In this document: positions 7,765 to 17,929 of the stretch, piece after piece
Numbering within the stretch: the stretch's first letter is position 1
Layout: every line of letters starts with the position of its first letter
From: Humibacter sp. RRB41
GTDB lineage: Bacteria > Actinomycetota > Actinomycetes > Actinomycetales > Microbacteriaceae
Assembly (NCBI RefSeq): GCF_022761015.1
Contig: NZ_JAKWJQ010000002.1
Location: 62,001 to 126,000, forward strand
Direction of reading: 5' to 3'
Length of the DNA: 64,000 nucleotides
Notes under the pieces: model-generated
Database searches by the model: none
The model's input: the letters and a program-made list of their open reading frames with translations, nothing else
What the model was told of the DNA's origin: nothing
Made by a program: the position numbers and the translations under genes

Positions 7765-7850
7765 CCTTCTTCGTCGTGTTGTCCGCTGTGCTGGCCGTGG
7801 CATCGCTCGTGTACCTCGTGTACGCGCTCGTGAAACCGGAGAAGTTCTAG
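7761..7850 (+). CDS. kdpF: KdpF, small subunit of the potassium-transporting ATPase
   Basis: The 29-residue peptide is one transmembrane helix ending VYALVKPEKF, the hallmark C-terminus of KdpF. KdpF stabilises the KdpFABC complex in the membrane. The GTG start overlaps the preceding peptide's stop, and kdpA starts at the next base after the stop. Confidence 0.9.
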   Translation: MTFFVVLSAVLAVASLVYLVYALVKPEKF

Positions 7851-9524
7851 ATGGAGTTCTGGCTCTTCCTCGCTCAGCTCGCAACGGTCGCGCTCCTGCT
7901 CGCGATCTGCCACAGGCCGCTGGGCGACTACCTGGCGATCACGTTCACGTCGCGCCGCGACCTGCGCGTCGAACGCGGCATCTATCGCATCATCGGCGTC
8001 GATTCGAAATCCGAGCAGAGCTGGCAGGTCTACCTGCGCAGCGTGCTCGCCTTCTCCATCGTCGGCGTTCTGATCGTCTATCTCCTGCAGCGGTTGCAGG
8101 CGTGGCTGCCGTACTCGCTCGGCCTGCCCGCCGTGCCCCAGGGACTGTCGTTCAACACGGCGATCTCATTCGTGACGAACACGAACTGGCAGTCCTACTC
8201 CCCGGAGGCCACCGTCGGGTACACGGTGCAGATGGCCGCGCTGACGGTGCAGAACTTCGTCTCCGCCGCCGTCGGTCTCGCCGTGGCGATCGCGCTCGTT
8301 CGCGGATTCGCTGCTCATCGATCGGGCACCATCGGCAACTTCTGGGTGGACCTGATGCGAGGAACACTCCGGGTGCTCCTTCCTCTTTCGGTGATCTTCA
8401 CACTCGTGCTCATTGCGGGCGGCGTGATCGAGAACCTGAACGCGGTGCACGCCGTGCACACCATCGCCGGCGCGACCCAGAACATCCCTGGTGGGCCGGT
8501 GGCGTCTCAGGAGGCCATCAAGTTGATCGGCAACAACGGTGGCGGGTTCTTCAATGCGAACTCGGCGCATCCGTTCGAGAATCCGACGGCGTGGACCAAC
8601 CTCGTCGAGGTGTTCCTCATGCTTCTCGTGCCGTTCAGCCTTCCGCGTGCCTTCGGACGCATCGTCGGCGACCGCCGACAGGGATACGCGATCCTCGCCG
8701 CGATGGCCGTCATCTTCGTCGTCTCGCTGTCGCTCATGACATGGGCGGAATCGGCGGGAGGCGGGGCCGCCACGCAGGCGGCAGGCGGCGCGATGGAAGG
8801 CAAGGAGCAGCGGTTCGGCATCCTGGGAACCACGCTCTTCGGCACCACCAGCACACTCACGTCGACGGGTGCGGTGAACGCGGCGCATGACAGCCTCACC
8901 CCGCTCGGAGGCATGATGGCGATGCTCAACATGATGACGGGCGAGGTCGCGCCGGGAGGCATCGGGGCTGGGCTCTACGGCATCCTCGTGATGGCCGTGG
9001 TCGCGGTCTTCCTCGCCGGTCTCATGGTCGGGCGCACCCCCGAGTATCTGCGCAAGCACATCGGGGCGCGCGAGGTCAAGCTTGCAAGCCTCTACTTCCT
9101 CACGACGCCCACGCTGATCCTCGCCGGAACAGCGCTCAGCTTCGGTGTTCCAGGCGTCGTGCAGAGCGTGGAGAAGACGACCATCTTCAATCCCGGCCAG
9201 CACGGATTCTCCGAGATCCTCTACGCCTTCACGTCGGCAGGCAACAACAACGGGTCCGCGTTCGGCGGCATCTCGGCGAATACACCGTGGATGAACGCGG
9301 CCCTCGGATGCGTGATGTTCCTCGCCCGATTCGTGCCGATCGTCTTCGTGATCGCCCTCGCCGGATCGCTCGCAGCCCAGGAGAAGTCGCCCGTCACCAC
9401 GGGCACGCTGCCCACTCACCGGCCGATGTTCGTCGGGCTGCTGGTCGGAACGATCCTCATCATCACGGCACTCACGTACTTTCCCGTTCTCGCACTCGGA
9501 CCACTCGCAGAAGGACTCCACTGA
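7851..9524 (+). CDS. kdpA: Potassium-transporting ATPase subunit A, KdpA
   Basis: The 557-residue integral membrane protein is the K+-selective channel-like subunit. It contains the four selectivity-loop regions of the family, such as [31 protein letters not shown], '[18 protein letters not shown]' and '[13 protein letters not shown]'. Length matches typical KdpA. It directly follows kdpF and is followed after 2 nt by kdpB. Confidence 0.97.
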   Translation: MEFWLFLAQLATVALLLAICHRPLGDYLAITFTSRRDLRVERGIYRIIGVDSKSEQSWQVYLRSVLAFSIVGVLIVYLLQRLQAWLPYSLGLPAVPQGLSFNTAISFVTNTNWQSYSPEATVGYTVQMAALTVQNFVSAAVGLAVAIALVRGFAAHRSGTIGNFWVDLMRGTLRVLLPLSVIFTLVLIAGGVIENLNAVHAVHTIAGATQNIPGGPVASQEAIKLIGNNGGGFFNANSAHPFENPTAWTNLVEVFLMLLVPFSLPRAFGRIVGDRRQGYAILAAMAVIFVVSLSLMTWAESAGGGAATQAAGGAMEGKEQRFGILGTTLFGTTSTLTSTGAVNAAHDSLTPLGGMMAMLNMMTGEVAPGGIGAGLYGILVMAVVAVFLAGLMVGRTPEYLRKHIGAREVKLASLYFLTTPTLILAGTALSFGVPGVVQSVEKTTIFNPGQHGFSEILYAFTSAGNNNGSAFGGISANTPWMNAALGCVMFLARFVPIVFVIALAGSLAAQEKSPVTTGTLPTHRPMFVGLLVGTILIITALTYFPVLALGPLAEGLH

Positions 9525-9526
9525 CC

Positions 9527-11683
9527 ATGACCGCTGCTTCTTCACCCGCCACGGCGTCGAAAGGCGGCAAGACGCCCAAACGGGGCGGAGCGCCGAAGGG
9601 CGCGTTCAACGCGAGGCAATTGTGGACGAGCCTCCCGGATGCTCTGCGCAAGCTGAGTCCGCGTGTGCTCTGGCACAACCCCGTGATGTTCATCGTCGAG
9701 GTGGGTGCTGCGCTCACCACCGTGCTCGCGATCGCCCAACCGTTCCTCGGGCATCAGGTCTCCGGCGGAACCTCGACGTCGGTCGCATTCACCTGGTGGA
9801 TCGCGATCTGGCTCTGGTTCACTGTGCTCTTCGCCACCCTGGCAGAGGCAGTCGCCGAGGGTCGGGGCAAGGCGCAGGCCGCCAGCCTGCGCACGACGCG
9901 CACCACCACGAGTGCCGATCGCGTCGTGGACTATGCGGATGACGATCCCGGCGCGCTGCACGCGGCGACGACCCGGATCGCATCGGCCGACCTCACGCTC
10001 GGCGATGTCGTGGTCATCACGGCGGGCGACTTGATCCCCGGCGACGGCGACATCATCTGGGGCGTCGCCTCGGTCGACGAGTCCGCCATCACAGGCGAGT
10101 CTGCGCCGGTGGTGCGCGAATCCGGCGGCGATCGCAGTGCGGTGACGGGCGGAACGCGCGTGCTCTCCGACCGCATCGTCGTGCGCATCACGTCGAAACC
10201 GGGTGAGACGTTCGTCGACCGCATGATCCGTCTCGTCGAGGGCGCGGCACGACAGAAGACACCGAACGAGATCGCGCTGAACATCCTGCTCGCAGGGCTC
10301 ACGATCATCTTCGTGGTGGTGATCCTCGCACTCGGCCCGGTCGCCGGCTACGCGGATGCCGCCCCCACCGTTCCCGTGCTCGTCGCGCTGCTGGTCTGCC
10401 TCATCCCGACCACCATTGGAGCCTTGCTGTCGGCGATCGGCATCGCGGGCATGGACCGGCTCGTGCAGCGCAACGTGCTTGCGATGTCGGGAAGGGCCGT
10501 CGAGGCTGCGGGCGATGTGAACACGCTGCTGCTCGACAAGACGGGGACGATCACGTACGGCAACCGTCAGGCGAGCGAGTTCCTGCCGCTTCCCGGTGTC
10601 GGTGACGACGCACTCGTGAATGCTGCTGCCCTGGCATCACTCAGCGATCCGACGCCGGAGGGCTCGTCAGTCGTGGCGCTTGCAAAGACACTCGGTCACA
10701 GCCCGTCGTCGTCTGTGGCCAGTGAGTCAGTGCCGTTCACGGCTCAGACGCGCATGAGCGGTATCGATCTGAGCGACGGCACGCAGATCCGCAAGGGCGC
10801 AGCGAGCGCGGTCTCCGCCTGGGCGGGGAGCGAGGGCGCGATCGATTCCGCTGTCGCATCCGAGCTCGATCGCATCGTCCAGCGCATCTCGCAGTCCGGA
10901 GGCACGCCGCTCGCGGTCGCGACGCGGGAGCCGAACGGCGGGGCGCGCATCCTCGGGGTCATCCATCTCAAGGACGTCGTGAAGACGGGACTCGCCGAGC
11001 GGTTCGCGGATCTGCGGCGCATGGGCATCCGCACCGTCATGGTGACGGGAGACAACCCGCTCACCGCGAAGGCGATCGCCGACGAGGCGGGCGTCGACGA
11101 CGTGCTCGCCGAGGCGACGCCCGAGGACAAACTGGCGCTGATCCGCAGGGAGCAGGAGGGCGGCAAGCTCGTCGCGATGACCGGTGACGGCACGAACGAC
11201 GCACCGGCGCTGGCTCAGGCCGATGTCGGCGTGGCGATGAACACGGGCACATCGGCGGCGAAGGAAGCCGGCAACATGGTCGACCTCGACTCCGACCCGA
11301 CGAAACTCATCGACATCGTCGCGATCGGCAAGCAACTGCTGATCACCCGCGGAGCGCTCACCACTTTCTCGATCGCGAACGACGTCGCGAAGTACTTCGC
11401 GATCATCCCCGCGATGTTCGTGGGCGTCTTCCCCGGGCTGCAGGCGCTCAACATCATGCAGCTGCATTCTCCGTCTTCGGCGATCCTATCCGCGGTGATC
11501 TTCAACGCGATCATCATCGTGATCCTGATCCCACTGGCGCTGCGAGGCGTGCGGTATCGCCCGTCGTCGGCATCACAGCTGCTCGGACGCAACCTGCTGC
11601 TCTACGGACTGGGCGGCATCATCGCGCCGTTCATCGGCATCAAGCTCATCGACCTGCTGGTCGCCCTGATCCCCGGCTTCTGA
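9527..11683 (+). CDS. kdpB: Potassium-transporting ATPase subunit B, KdpB (P-type ATPase)
   Basis: The 718-residue catalytic subunit carries the phosphorylation motif DKTGT with D337, the TGES actuator motif and the [18 protein letters not shown] hinge. An Ala/Gly/Lys-rich N-terminal tail precedes the first membrane segment. The ATG at 9527 lies 2 nt after the kdpA stop; longer upstream readings overlap kdpA and are not supported. ATP hydrolysis here drives high-affinity K+ import through KdpA. Confidence 0.97.
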   Translation: MTAASSPATASKGGKTPKRGGAPKGAFNARQLWTSLPDALRKLSPRVLWHNPVMFIVEVGAALTTVLAIAQPFLGHQVSGGTSTSVAFTWWIAIWLWFTVLFATLAEAVAEGRGKAQAASLRTTRTTTSADRVVDYADDDPGALHAATTRIASADLTLGDVVVITAGDLIPGDGDIIWGVASVDESAITGESAPVVRESGGDRSAVTGGTRVLSDRIVVRITSKPGETFVDRMIRLVEGAARQKTPNEIALNILLAGLTIIFVVVILALGPVAGYADAAPTVPVLVALLVCLIPTTIGALLSAIGIAGMDRLVQRNVLAMSGRAVEAAGDVNTLLLDKTGTITYGNRQASEFLPLPGVGDDALVNAAALASLSDPTPEGSSVVALAKTLGHSPSSSVASESVPFTAQTRMSGIDLSDGTQIRKGAASAVSAWAGSEGAIDSAVASELDRIVQRISQSGGTPLAVATREPNGGARILGVIHLKDVVKTGLAERFADLRRMGIRTVMVTGDNPLTAKAIADEAGVDDVLAEATPEDKLALIRREQEGGKLVAMTGDGTNDAPALAQADVGVAMNTGTSAAKEAGNMVDLDSDPTKLIDIVAIGKQLLITRGALTTFSIANDVAKYFAIIPAMFVGVFPGLQALNIMQLHSPSSAILSAVIFNAIIIVILIPLALRGVRYRPSSASQLLGRNLLLYGLGGIIAPFIGIKLIDLLVALIPGF

Positions 11684-11724
11684 CGACACCGCTTCGACCA
11701 CCAACTCGAGAAGGAAGAACCGAC

Positions 11725-12357
11725 ATGAGTCCCACGTTCCGCGGAACGGCCAGGCAGTACTGGGTGGCCGTGCGCGCCATGGTCGTGCTGACAGTCGTTC
11801 TGGGCATCGCCTACCCCCTGGCGATGACCGGCATCGGCCAGCTCACCATGCCCGTGCGGGCGAGCGGCTCGCTCATCCAGGAGCACGGGACGACCGTCGG
11901 CTCCAGCCTGATCGGCCAGTCGTTCACCGACGCGAAGGGTGTCCCCCTTGCGCAATGGTTCCAGTCCAGGCCATCGGCGGCCGGCGACGGTTACGACGCG
12001 AACGCGTCGAGCGCCAGCAACCTCGGGCCGAACAACCCGGCACTGACCAAGGCCATCGACGCACGAAAGGCACAGATCGAGAAACTCGACGGGGCGGATG
12101 CCTCGAGCATTCCGCCCGACGCCGTCACGGCATCCGGATCGGGCCTCGACCCGCACATCAGCCCCGAGTACGCGTTGCTGCAGGTGCCGGCGGTCGCCGA
12201 GGCCAGAGGCCTCGCGGCATCCAAGGTCGAAACGCTGGTGAAGTCTATGATTCAGGGGCGGGATCTCGGATACCTCGGTGAACCGACGGTGAACGTGTTG
12301 CGGCTCAACCTGGCGCTTTCCGAACTGGATCCCGGCGGCGACAGCGGACGGAAATGA
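11725..12357 (+). CDS. kdpC: Potassium-transporting ATPase subunit C, KdpC
   Basis: The 210-residue protein has one N-terminal membrane span ('VVLTVVLGIAYPLAMTGI') and an extracytoplasmic domain with 'GSSLIGQSFTD', 'FQSRPSA', 'SNLGPNNPAL' and 'SGSGLDPHISPEYALLQVPAVA', all signature KdpC motifs. An AGAAGGAAG precedes the ATG. It assembles with KdpA and KdpB. kdpD follows after 14 nt, making one likely transcript. Confidence 0.97.
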   Translation: MSPTFRGTARQYWVAVRAMVVLTVVLGIAYPLAMTGIGQLTMPVRASGSLIQEHGTTVGSSLIGQSFTDAKGVPLAQWFQSRPSAAGDGYDANASSASNLGPNNPALTKAIDARKAQIEKLDGADASSIPPDAVTASGSGLDPHISPEYALLQVPAVAEARGLAASKVETLVKSMIQGRDLGYLGEPTVNVLRLNLALSELDPGGDSGRK

Positions 12358-12371
12358 AGGCGGACGGCTGA

Positions 12372-14909
12372 ATGGCCAGGGGCAAGCTGCGAGTGCTTCT
12401 CGGGGCGGCGCCGGGCGTCGGAAAAACCTACGCGATGCTCGAAGAGGGCGCGCGCCTGGCCGAGACCGGCAAGACCGTTGTCGTGGCGCTCGTCGAGACG
12501 CACGATCGCACGGCCACCGCCGCCATGATCAGCGGGCTCGAGGTGATTCCGCGCAGGTCGGTATCTCACAGGGGCATCCTGCTCACCGAGATGGACCTCG
12601 ACGCCGTTCTCGCCCGCCGACCGGACATCGCGCTGGTCGACGAGCTCGCGCACACGGATGCCCCGGGCGGACGCCACGAGAAGCGCTGGGAAGACGTGCG
12701 GGAGCTGCTGGACGCCGGCATCACGGTCATCTCCACGGTCAACATCCAGCACATCGAATCGCTGAACGACGTCGTGGAGCAGATCACGGGGATCAGCCAG
12801 CAGGAGACGATCCCGGACGCCGTTCTGCGCGCCGCCGACCAGATCGAGGTCGTCGACCTCGCACCGCAGTCCCTGAGGGACAGGCTCGCGGAGGGTCTCG
12901 TCTATCCGGCCGCGCGAATCGACGCAGCGCTGTCGAACTACTTCAGGCTCGGCAACCTCACCGCGCTGCGCGAACTGGCCTTGCTCTGGCTCGCCGATGA
13001 GGTGGACACGGCGTTGCAGCAGTACCGCCGCGAGCACGGAATCGACAGCAAGTGGGAGGCGAGAGAGCGGGTCGTCGTCGCGCTGACGGGCGGTGCGGAA
13101 GGCGAAACCCTGCTGCGCAGGGGTGCACGCATCGCCGCCCGGTCGGCCGGCGGAGAGTTGCTGGCAGTGCACGTGGTCAGCGACGATGGGCTGCGGGAGC
13201 GGCATCCTGGTGCACTGGCGGAGCAGCGCGCACTGGTCGCCAAGCTCGACGGCAGCTACCACGAGGTCGTCGGTGCGGACATCCCGGCCGCCCTGGTCGA
13301 CTTCGCCAGGGCGGTGAACGCCACCCAGGTGGTCATCGGCGTTTCGCGGCGCTCGCGCCTTCTCGCCTTGCTCACCGGCCCCGGCATCGGCGCCACGGTG
13401 ATCAGGGCATCGGGCGACATCGACGTGCACATCGTGTCGCACTCGGCGGCCGGTAGCCATCCGCTGGTGCTGCCTCGATCCCGCGGCGCGCTCAGCGTGC
13501 GGCGGCGGGTGTACGGATTCCTCTTGGCGATCGTCGTGGGCCCGTTGCTCAGCTGGTTCCTCTGGCTGTTCCGCAGCCCCGATGCGCTGACCAGCGATGT
13601 GCTCGCGTTTCAGCTGCTCGTGATCGTCGTCGCCCTGGTCGGCGGCATCTGGCCGGCACTGTTCGCCGCCGTGCTCTCAGGTTTCACTCTCGACTTCCTC
13701 TTCGTCGAGCCGTTGTACACGATCACCATCGCTCAGCCCGTGCACCTGCTTGCACTGCTGCTCTACGTGGTCGGCGCCGCCCTGGTGAGTTTCGTCGTCG
13801 ACCAGGCCGCTCGGCGCGCGCGCGATTCGCAGAGATCGGCGGCGGAGTCCGACATCCTGGCGACCGTCGCCGGCGGCGTGATCCGCGGCGACGATGCCGT
13901 CGGGGCGCTCGTGCAACGCACCAAGGAGGCGTTCGGACTGGAGCGGGTGCGCCTGGTCGCTGCCGAGGGGAGCGTGCTCGCCGACGACGGCCAGTCGGGC
14001 GGGGCCGCGGGCACGGTCGAGCCGGTGGGGGAGCGCGCGACGCTCGAATTGTTCGGGAACGAGCTGACGGCATCCGATCGTCGTGTGCTGTCGGTGATCG
14101 TCGCTCAACTCGACGCCGCACTCGAGCACGCGGAGCTCAGCGACACCGCCAGCGAACTGCGGCCGTTGGCCGAGACCGACCGGGTGCGTTCGGCGCTGCT
14201 CGCCGCGGTGGGACACGACCTGCGACGTCCCCTCGCATCCGCGACCGCCGCGGTGACCAGCCTGCGCTCCCACGACGTGAAGCTGTCAGCACCCGATCGG
14301 GATGCCCTGCTCGCGACCGCAGCGGAGAGCCTGGCCGGCCTGGAGTCCCTCGTCACCAACCTGCTCGATGTCAGCAGAGTGCAGGCGGGCGTGCTCGGAG
14401 TGTCGCTGCGCCGGGTCGACGTCGACGACGTTCTGCAGGCTGCACTCGAGGAGCTCGACACCGCCCCGGGAAGGGTCGTGCTCGACATTCCGGACCAGTC
14501 GCCGGCGGTGCTCGCCGATCCCGTGCTGTTGCAGCGCGTCTTCGTGAACCTCTTGGCCAACGCCTTGCGCTTCTCGTCCCCGGTCTCCCCGCCGCGGCTG
14601 GGCGTGAGCGCGTTCGGCGATCATGTGGAGGTACGCGTCGCGGACGACGGTCCTGGCGTGCCGGACGAGCGCAAGCAGTCGGTCTTCCAACCGTTCCAGC
14701 GTGAGGGCGACGCCGACAACTCGACCGGCATCGGGCTCGGGCTTGCGCTGTCGAAAGGCTTCGTCGAGGGGATGGGCGGAACGCTTTCGCCGGAGGACAC
14801 CCCGGGCGGCGGCCTCACCATGGTGGTCTCCTTGCGCGTCTTCTCGCACGGTCACCGCAAGGGCGATGACGGTTCGAGTCCTGCGACCGAACAGGGAGGG
14901 TCGCGATGA
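12372..14909 (+). CDS. kdpD: Potassium sensor histidine kinase KdpD
   Basis: The 845-residue sensor has the N-terminal KdpD domain with Walker A GAAPGVGKT at 11-19, a universal-stress-like domain (about 230-365), a four-helix DUF4118 membrane block (about 380-480), a GAF-like region, a HisKA domain with H615 in GHDLRRPLAS, and a HATPase domain with N, G1 (DDGPGVPD) and G2 (GIGLGLALS) boxes. It senses K+ limitation and phosphorylates KdpE. The stop overlaps kdpE (ATGA). Confidence 0.96.
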   Translation: MARGKLRVLLGAAPGVGKTYAMLEEGARLAETGKTVVVALVETHDRTATAAMISGLEVIPRRSVSHRGILLTEMDLDAVLARRPDIALVDELAHTDAPGGRHEKRWEDVRELLDAGITVISTVNIQHIESLNDVVEQITGISQQETIPDAVLRAADQIEVVDLAPQSLRDRLAEGLVYPAARIDAALSNYFRLGNLTALRELALLWLADEVDTALQQYRREHGIDSKWEARERVVVALTGGAEGETLLRRGARIAARSAGGELLAVHVVSDDGLRERHPGALAEQRALVAKLDGSYHEVVGADIPAALVDFARAVNATQVVIGVSRRSRLLALLTGPGIGATVIRASGDIDVHIVSHSAAGSHPLVLPRSRGALSVRRRVYGFLLAIVVGPLLSWFLWLFRSPDALTSDVLAFQLLVIVVALVGGIWPALFAAVLSGFTLDFLFVEPLYTITIAQPVHLLALLLYVVGAALVSFVVDQAARRARDSQRSAAESDILATVAGGVIRGDDAVGALVQRTKEAFGLERVRLVAAEGSVLADDGQSGGAAGTVEPVGERATLELFGNELTASDRRVLSVIVAQLDAALEHAELSDTASELRPLAETDRVRSALLAAVGHDLRRPLASATAAVTSLRSHDVKLSAPDRDALLATAAESLAGLESLVTNLLDVSRVQAGVLGVSLRRVDVDDVLQAALEELDTAPGRVVLDIPDQSPAVLADPVLLQRVFVNLLANALRFSSPVSPPRLGVSAFGDHVEVRVADDGPGVPDERKQSVFQPFQREGDADNSTGIGLGLALSKGFVEGMGGTLSPEDTPGGGLTMVVSLRVFSHGHRKGDDGSSPATEQGGSR

Positions 14910-15586
14910 AGATCGTGGTCGCCGACGACGACCGGCAGATGCTCGGCGCGTTGCGCATCATCCTCACTGCTCACGGCTACGACGTGCTGGTCGCTGCCGA
15001 CGGCAGGCAAGCGCTCGATGCAGCGATCGAGGGGCATCCCGATCTGGTCGTGCTCGACCTCGGAATGCCGGGCCTCGACGGCCTCGCCGTCATCGATGCG
15101 ATCAGGGGATGGAGCACTGTGCCGATCCTGGTGATCTCCGGCCGCACCGATTCGGCGGAGAAGGTCGACGCCCTCGACAGGGGCGCCGATGACTACGTCA
15201 CGAAGCCGTTCGCGACGGACGAGTTGCTGGCGCGCATCAGAGCCCTGGTGCGCAGGATGCCCACCGCCGACGACGAGCCGCGTGTCGCGTTCGCCGACGT
15301 GATCGTCGATCTGGCAACGCGACGCGTCACGCGCGCAGACAGCCCGGTGCGCCTCACCCCGACGGAGTGGCGGATCTTAGAGCTGCTGGTGCGCAACCCG
15401 GACAGGCTGATCACACGCGAGACGATCCTCACAGAGGTGTGGGGCCCGCATCACACCTCGGATTCCGGATATCTGCGCCTTTATCTCGCCCAGCTGCGCA
15501 AGAAGCTGGAAGCAGACCCGGCACATCCACGGCATCTCATCACGGAGGCGGGCATGGGGTATCGATTCGTTCCGCAGGGCGAGTAG
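14906..15586 (+). CDS. kdpE: Kdp operon response regulator KdpE (OmpR family)
   Basis: The 226-residue regulator has a receiver domain (acidic DDD at 7-9, phospho-acceptor D51 in VLDLGMPG, VTKPF lysine) and a C-terminal OmpR-type winged helix ('LTPTEWRILELLVRNPDRLITRE', 'YLRLYLAQLRKKLE'). It activates kdpFABC when phosphorylated by KdpD. It is translationally coupled to kdpD. Confidence 0.96.
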   Translation: MKIVVADDDRQMLGALRIILTAHGYDVLVAADGRQALDAAIEGHPDLVVLDLGMPGLDGLAVIDAIRGWSTVPILVISGRTDSAEKVDALDRGADDYVTKPFATDELLARIRALVRRMPTADDEPRVAFADVIVDLATRRVTRADSPVRLTPTEWRILELLVRNPDRLITRETILTEVWGPHHTSDSGYLRLYLAQLRKKLEADPAHPRHLITEAGMGYRFVPQGE

Positions 15587-15654
15587 CCCGGTCGGGTCGC
15601 GTCACACGGCCGTACTCTTGTAGCGGATCACGGATACGCGTGGAGGGTCGTCGG

Positions 15655-15966
15655 ATGCCAGCGGCAGATCGATCGGGGAATGTTCGGTTGGGTGGCGCTC
15701 GGCCACGGTCGAAGGCCGCTTCCATGACGCTCGATGAGGCCCGGCTGATCGAGAGCCAGCTCGAGCAGGGCGCCCTCGATCTGACGCTTCCCGGAACTCA
15801 GGAGATCGTCGCGGAGGCGCATCGCGTGCGCCTGAAGGCGACCCTGTGGGGCGCCGACCGGGATGACGTGCGTCGCAAGCAGGTTCGGGGAACCGTCATC
15901 GTGGTCTGCGCGTTCGTCGTCGTGACCGTGTTCGGTCTCGTGGCGTGCCTGTCCGTGCGACCCTGA
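15655..15966 (+). CDS. Small protein with one C-terminal membrane span, unknown function
   Basis: The 103-residue protein has a basic N-terminus, a charged helical middle ('LDEARLIESQLEQGALD', 'EAHRVRLKATLW') and a single C-terminal hydrophobic helix (about 80-100), so it is probably tail-anchored. GGAGGG at 15642-15647 supports the ATG at 15655; a second ATG at 15724 is possible. It lies 68 nt after kdpE on the same strand and may read through from the kdp operon. I do not recognise the family. Confidence 0.6.
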   Translation: MPAADRSGNVRLGGARPRSKAASMTLDEARLIESQLEQGALDLTLPGTQEIVAEAHRVRLKATLWGADRDDVRRKQVRGTVIVVCAFVVVTVFGLVACLSVRP

Positions 15967-15973
15967 CCTGCAC

Positions 15974-16021
15974 GACCTCCACGACCCGCTCGTCAGCGGT
16001 CGGAGATCGTGGCCGGAGGTC
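15974..16021. terminator. Candidate bidirectional hairpin between convergent genes
   Basis: GACCTCC (15974-15980) pairs with GGAGGTC (16015-16021), CCACGA with TCGTGG, and an inner CCGCT-CGTC-AGCGG hairpin closes the stem. It lies at the convergent ends of the small membrane protein gene and the MarR gene. There is no T-run, so factor-independent termination is uncertain. Confidence 0.45.
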
Positions 16022-16520
16022 AGTGGTCGGAGAAGCCGGCGACAGCCCGCCGCCCGGCGTCGGCCGTGCGCTCCAGAAAGCCGGAGATGAGCTCGAGTTC
16101 GGCGTTCGAGTAGCCGGTGCACACGGCATCCATCTCGTCGTTCATTCCCGAGTAGTGCTTGAAGACCTCGCCGATCGCGTCAGGGCGCACCGCGAGCAGC
16201 ACGGCGCGTCTGTCTGACGGGTCTTTCTGTCGTTCGATCCAGCCGCCCTTCTCCAGACGGTCGACGACGCCGGTCATGGTGGCAGGATGCACGCCGGCGC
16301 GACGGGCGAGTGCCCCTGGACCCGCTGGACCGTGCTGCGCCAGGTAGTCGAGGCAGTCGAGATCGATGTCGCGCAGCTCGACCCTGGACGAGACGTGGTG
16401 CGCGAGCAGGGCGATCTGGTTGTTCACATCGCGGAAGTGCCGTTTCACCTCGGTCGTGAGCCGCCGATGCGTGCGGGATGCCGTGCTGTCCGATTCTGCC
16501 ATGGTCATTCTCGCATTCAT
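16020..16520 (-). CDS. MarR-family transcriptional regulator
   Basis: The protein of up to 166 residues has a MarR winged helix: 'LDCLDYLAQHGPAGPGALARRAGVHPATMTGVVDRLEKGGWIERQKDPSDRRAVLL' spans the recognition helix and wing. Three in-frame ATGs (16520, 16508, 16502) are possible starts. It is divergent from the NAD(P)-binding protein gene at 16569, and the 48-nt gap between them is AT-rich (ATAGTACGG..TTCATATTAT), so it probably represses both. The ligand is unknown. Confidence 0.85.
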   Translation of the reverse strand: MNARMTMAESDSTASRTHRRLTTEVKRHFRDVNNQIALLAHHVSSRVELRDIDLDCLDYLAQHGPAGPGALARRAGVHPATMTGVVDRLEKGGWIERQKDPSDRRAVLLAVRPDAIGEVFKHYSGMNDEMDAVCTGYSNAELELISGFLERTADAGRRAVAGFSDH

Positions 16521-16568
16521 ATAGTACGGTTTTCATATTATCAGAACACCGTCGACAAGGAGAATCTA

Positions 16569-17312
16569 GTGAACATCGTGGTCTTCGGAGCGAATGGACC
16601 CACCGGGCGTCTCGTCACCAGACTCGCGTTGGATGCCGGCGCGGGCGTCACTGCCGTCACGCGGGCGCCGGAATCGTTCCCGCTCCACCATGAGCGGTTG
16701 CGCGTCGAAGGCGGGGATGTCTTCGACCAGGCGTCGGTCGATCGTGCCGTCGAGGGGCAGGATGCCGTGTTGTCGGCACTGGGGGTGCCGTACTCGCGCG
16801 AGGCGATCACCACCTACTCGGTGGGAGCGCGCGCCATGCTCGCCGCCATGGAGCGGCACGGCGTGCGTCGCCTGGTCTGCGTGAGCTCGAGCGCCGTCGA
16901 TCCGACTGCAGGGCCCCACGGCGGGTTCTTCTTCGAACGGGTGTTGCAGCCGTTCGTCGCGAACGTGCTCGGCAGGTCGCTCTACGACGACATGAAGCGC
17001 ATGGAGAGCATCGTCGCCGCCAGCGGAACGGAGTGGACGGTGCTGCGCCCTTCCGGCCTCTTCGACGCGGATGCCGTCAGCGATTACCAGGTTGCCGAGC
17101 GTTACCTGCCGCCCAAGTTCACCGCGCGCATCGACCTGGCGGATGCCATGGTGCGGCAACTCGACGACGCCCGCTTCGTGGGTCGCGTCGCGGCGGTCGC
17201 CACGACGCAGGGTGCGCCGTCGGTGGCGCAGCTGATGATGCGCGAAGCGTTCAAGCGTCCGCCGAAGCAGGCGAAGGCATCCGCTGCTCGTGGCACCGTG
17301 CCGGCCGAGTAG
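16569..17312 (+). CDS. NAD(P)-binding atypical short-chain reductase (NmrA/YwnB-like)
   Basis: The 247-residue Rossmann protein starts MNIVVFGANGPTGRLVTRL, with the GxxGxxG nucleotide motif at 8-13, then 'GDVFDQASVDRAVEGQDAVLSALG' and 'YDDMKRMESIV...EWTVLRPSGL'. This matches atypical extended SDRs of the NAD(P)H-binding family, often quinone- or flavin-related. AAGGAG precedes the GTG start. Divergence from a MarR gene suggests MarR control, perhaps by a phenolic or redox signal. Followed after 8 nt by the peroxiredoxin-like gene. Confidence 0.8.
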   Translation: MNIVVFGANGPTGRLVTRLALDAGAGVTAVTRAPESFPLHHERLRVEGGDVFDQASVDRAVEGQDAVLSALGVPYSREAITTYSVGARAMLAAMERHGVRRLVCVSSSAVDPTAGPHGGFFFERVLQPFVANVLGRSLYDDMKRMESIVAASGTEWTVLRPSGLFDADAVSDYQVAERYLPPKFTARIDLADAMVRQLDDARFVGRVAAVATTQGAPSVAQLMMREAFKRPPKQAKASAARGTVPAE

Positions 17313-17320
17313 GTGAGCGC

Positions 17321-17887
17321 ATGGACACGTTGCGCAGAGGCGACGTCGTGTCGCCCCGCTCGTTCACGTCGATCACGGGAAGCCGCATCACGGTGCCGGG
17401 CGAGCAGGTCGTGCATCTGCAATTCCGCCGCTATGCCGGCTGCCCGGTCTGCAACCTCCATCTGCATCAGATGGCGCAGCGGATCGACGACATCAGGGAC
17501 GCAGGAATTCGCGAAGTCGTGTTCTTCCACTCCGAGGCCGAGGTGATGCTTCCCCTTCAAGGGCGATTGCCCTTCGATACCGTCGCCGATCCGGAATTCG
17601 AGGTCTACCGGGAATTCGGCGTCGGCCGGATCACCTGGCGAAATGCGTGGCGTGGGCTGACCTGGCGAAGCTGGCGTTCGGCGGCTCGCGGACTGCGTGC
17701 CGCGCCGAGCCTGCGCAGCGCCCTCGGAGATGGAGAGACCAAGCTCGGATTGCCTGCCGAGTTCTTGATCGCCAGGGACGGGCGCATCGTCGCGCTGCGA
17801 TACGGCAGGTACGTAGACGACCACTGGTCCGTACATGAGTTGCTCGAGATCAGCCGCAACGCTGCTCGTGCGTTGCGCAGCCCTTGA
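17321..17887 (+). CDS. Peroxiredoxin-like (AhpC/TSA-type) protein
   Basis: The 188-residue protein has a redoxin fold with 'VVHLQFRRYAGCPVCNLHLHQM', which places a CPVC pair at the peroxidatic site, then 'VVFFHSEAEVM', 'FDTVADPEFEVYREFGV' and a late 'PAEFLIARDGRIVALRYG', typical of the peroxiredoxin-like family. It probably acts as a thiol peroxidase or thioredoxin-like reductase. It lies 8 nt after the NAD(P)-binding protein gene, so the pair forms a small redox operon facing the MarR gene. Confidence 0.8.
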   Translation: MDTLRRGDVVSPRSFTSITGSRITVPGEQVVHLQFRRYAGCPVCNLHLHQMAQRIDDIRDAGIREVVFFHSEAEVMLPLQGRLPFDTVADPEFEVYREFGVGRITWRNAWRGLTWRSWRSAARGLRAAPSLRSALGDGETKLGLPAEFLIARDGRIVALRYGRYVDDHWSVHELLEISRNAARALRSP

Positions 17888-17929
17888 CCTAGGAGAATGC
17901 GTCGAGTAACGTGCAACCAAATGGTTGTA
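17884..17929 (+). promoter_or_regulatory. Promoter with an ArsR-type operator over the start codon
   Basis: TTGACC (17884-17889), 17 nt, TAACGT (17907-17912) would place the transcript start near the A of the ATG at 17921, implying a leaderless mRNA. The inverted repeat CAACC-AAAT-GGTTG (17914-17927, imperfectly extended by one pair each side) covers the start codon and would be occupied by the encoded ArsR repressor. Confidence 0.6.

Noticed and set aside
14871-14881. GGTTCGAGTCC resembles the T-loop of a tRNA
   Set aside because: It lies inside the end of kdpD in frame, and no acceptor stem, D-arm or anticodon arm surrounds it.
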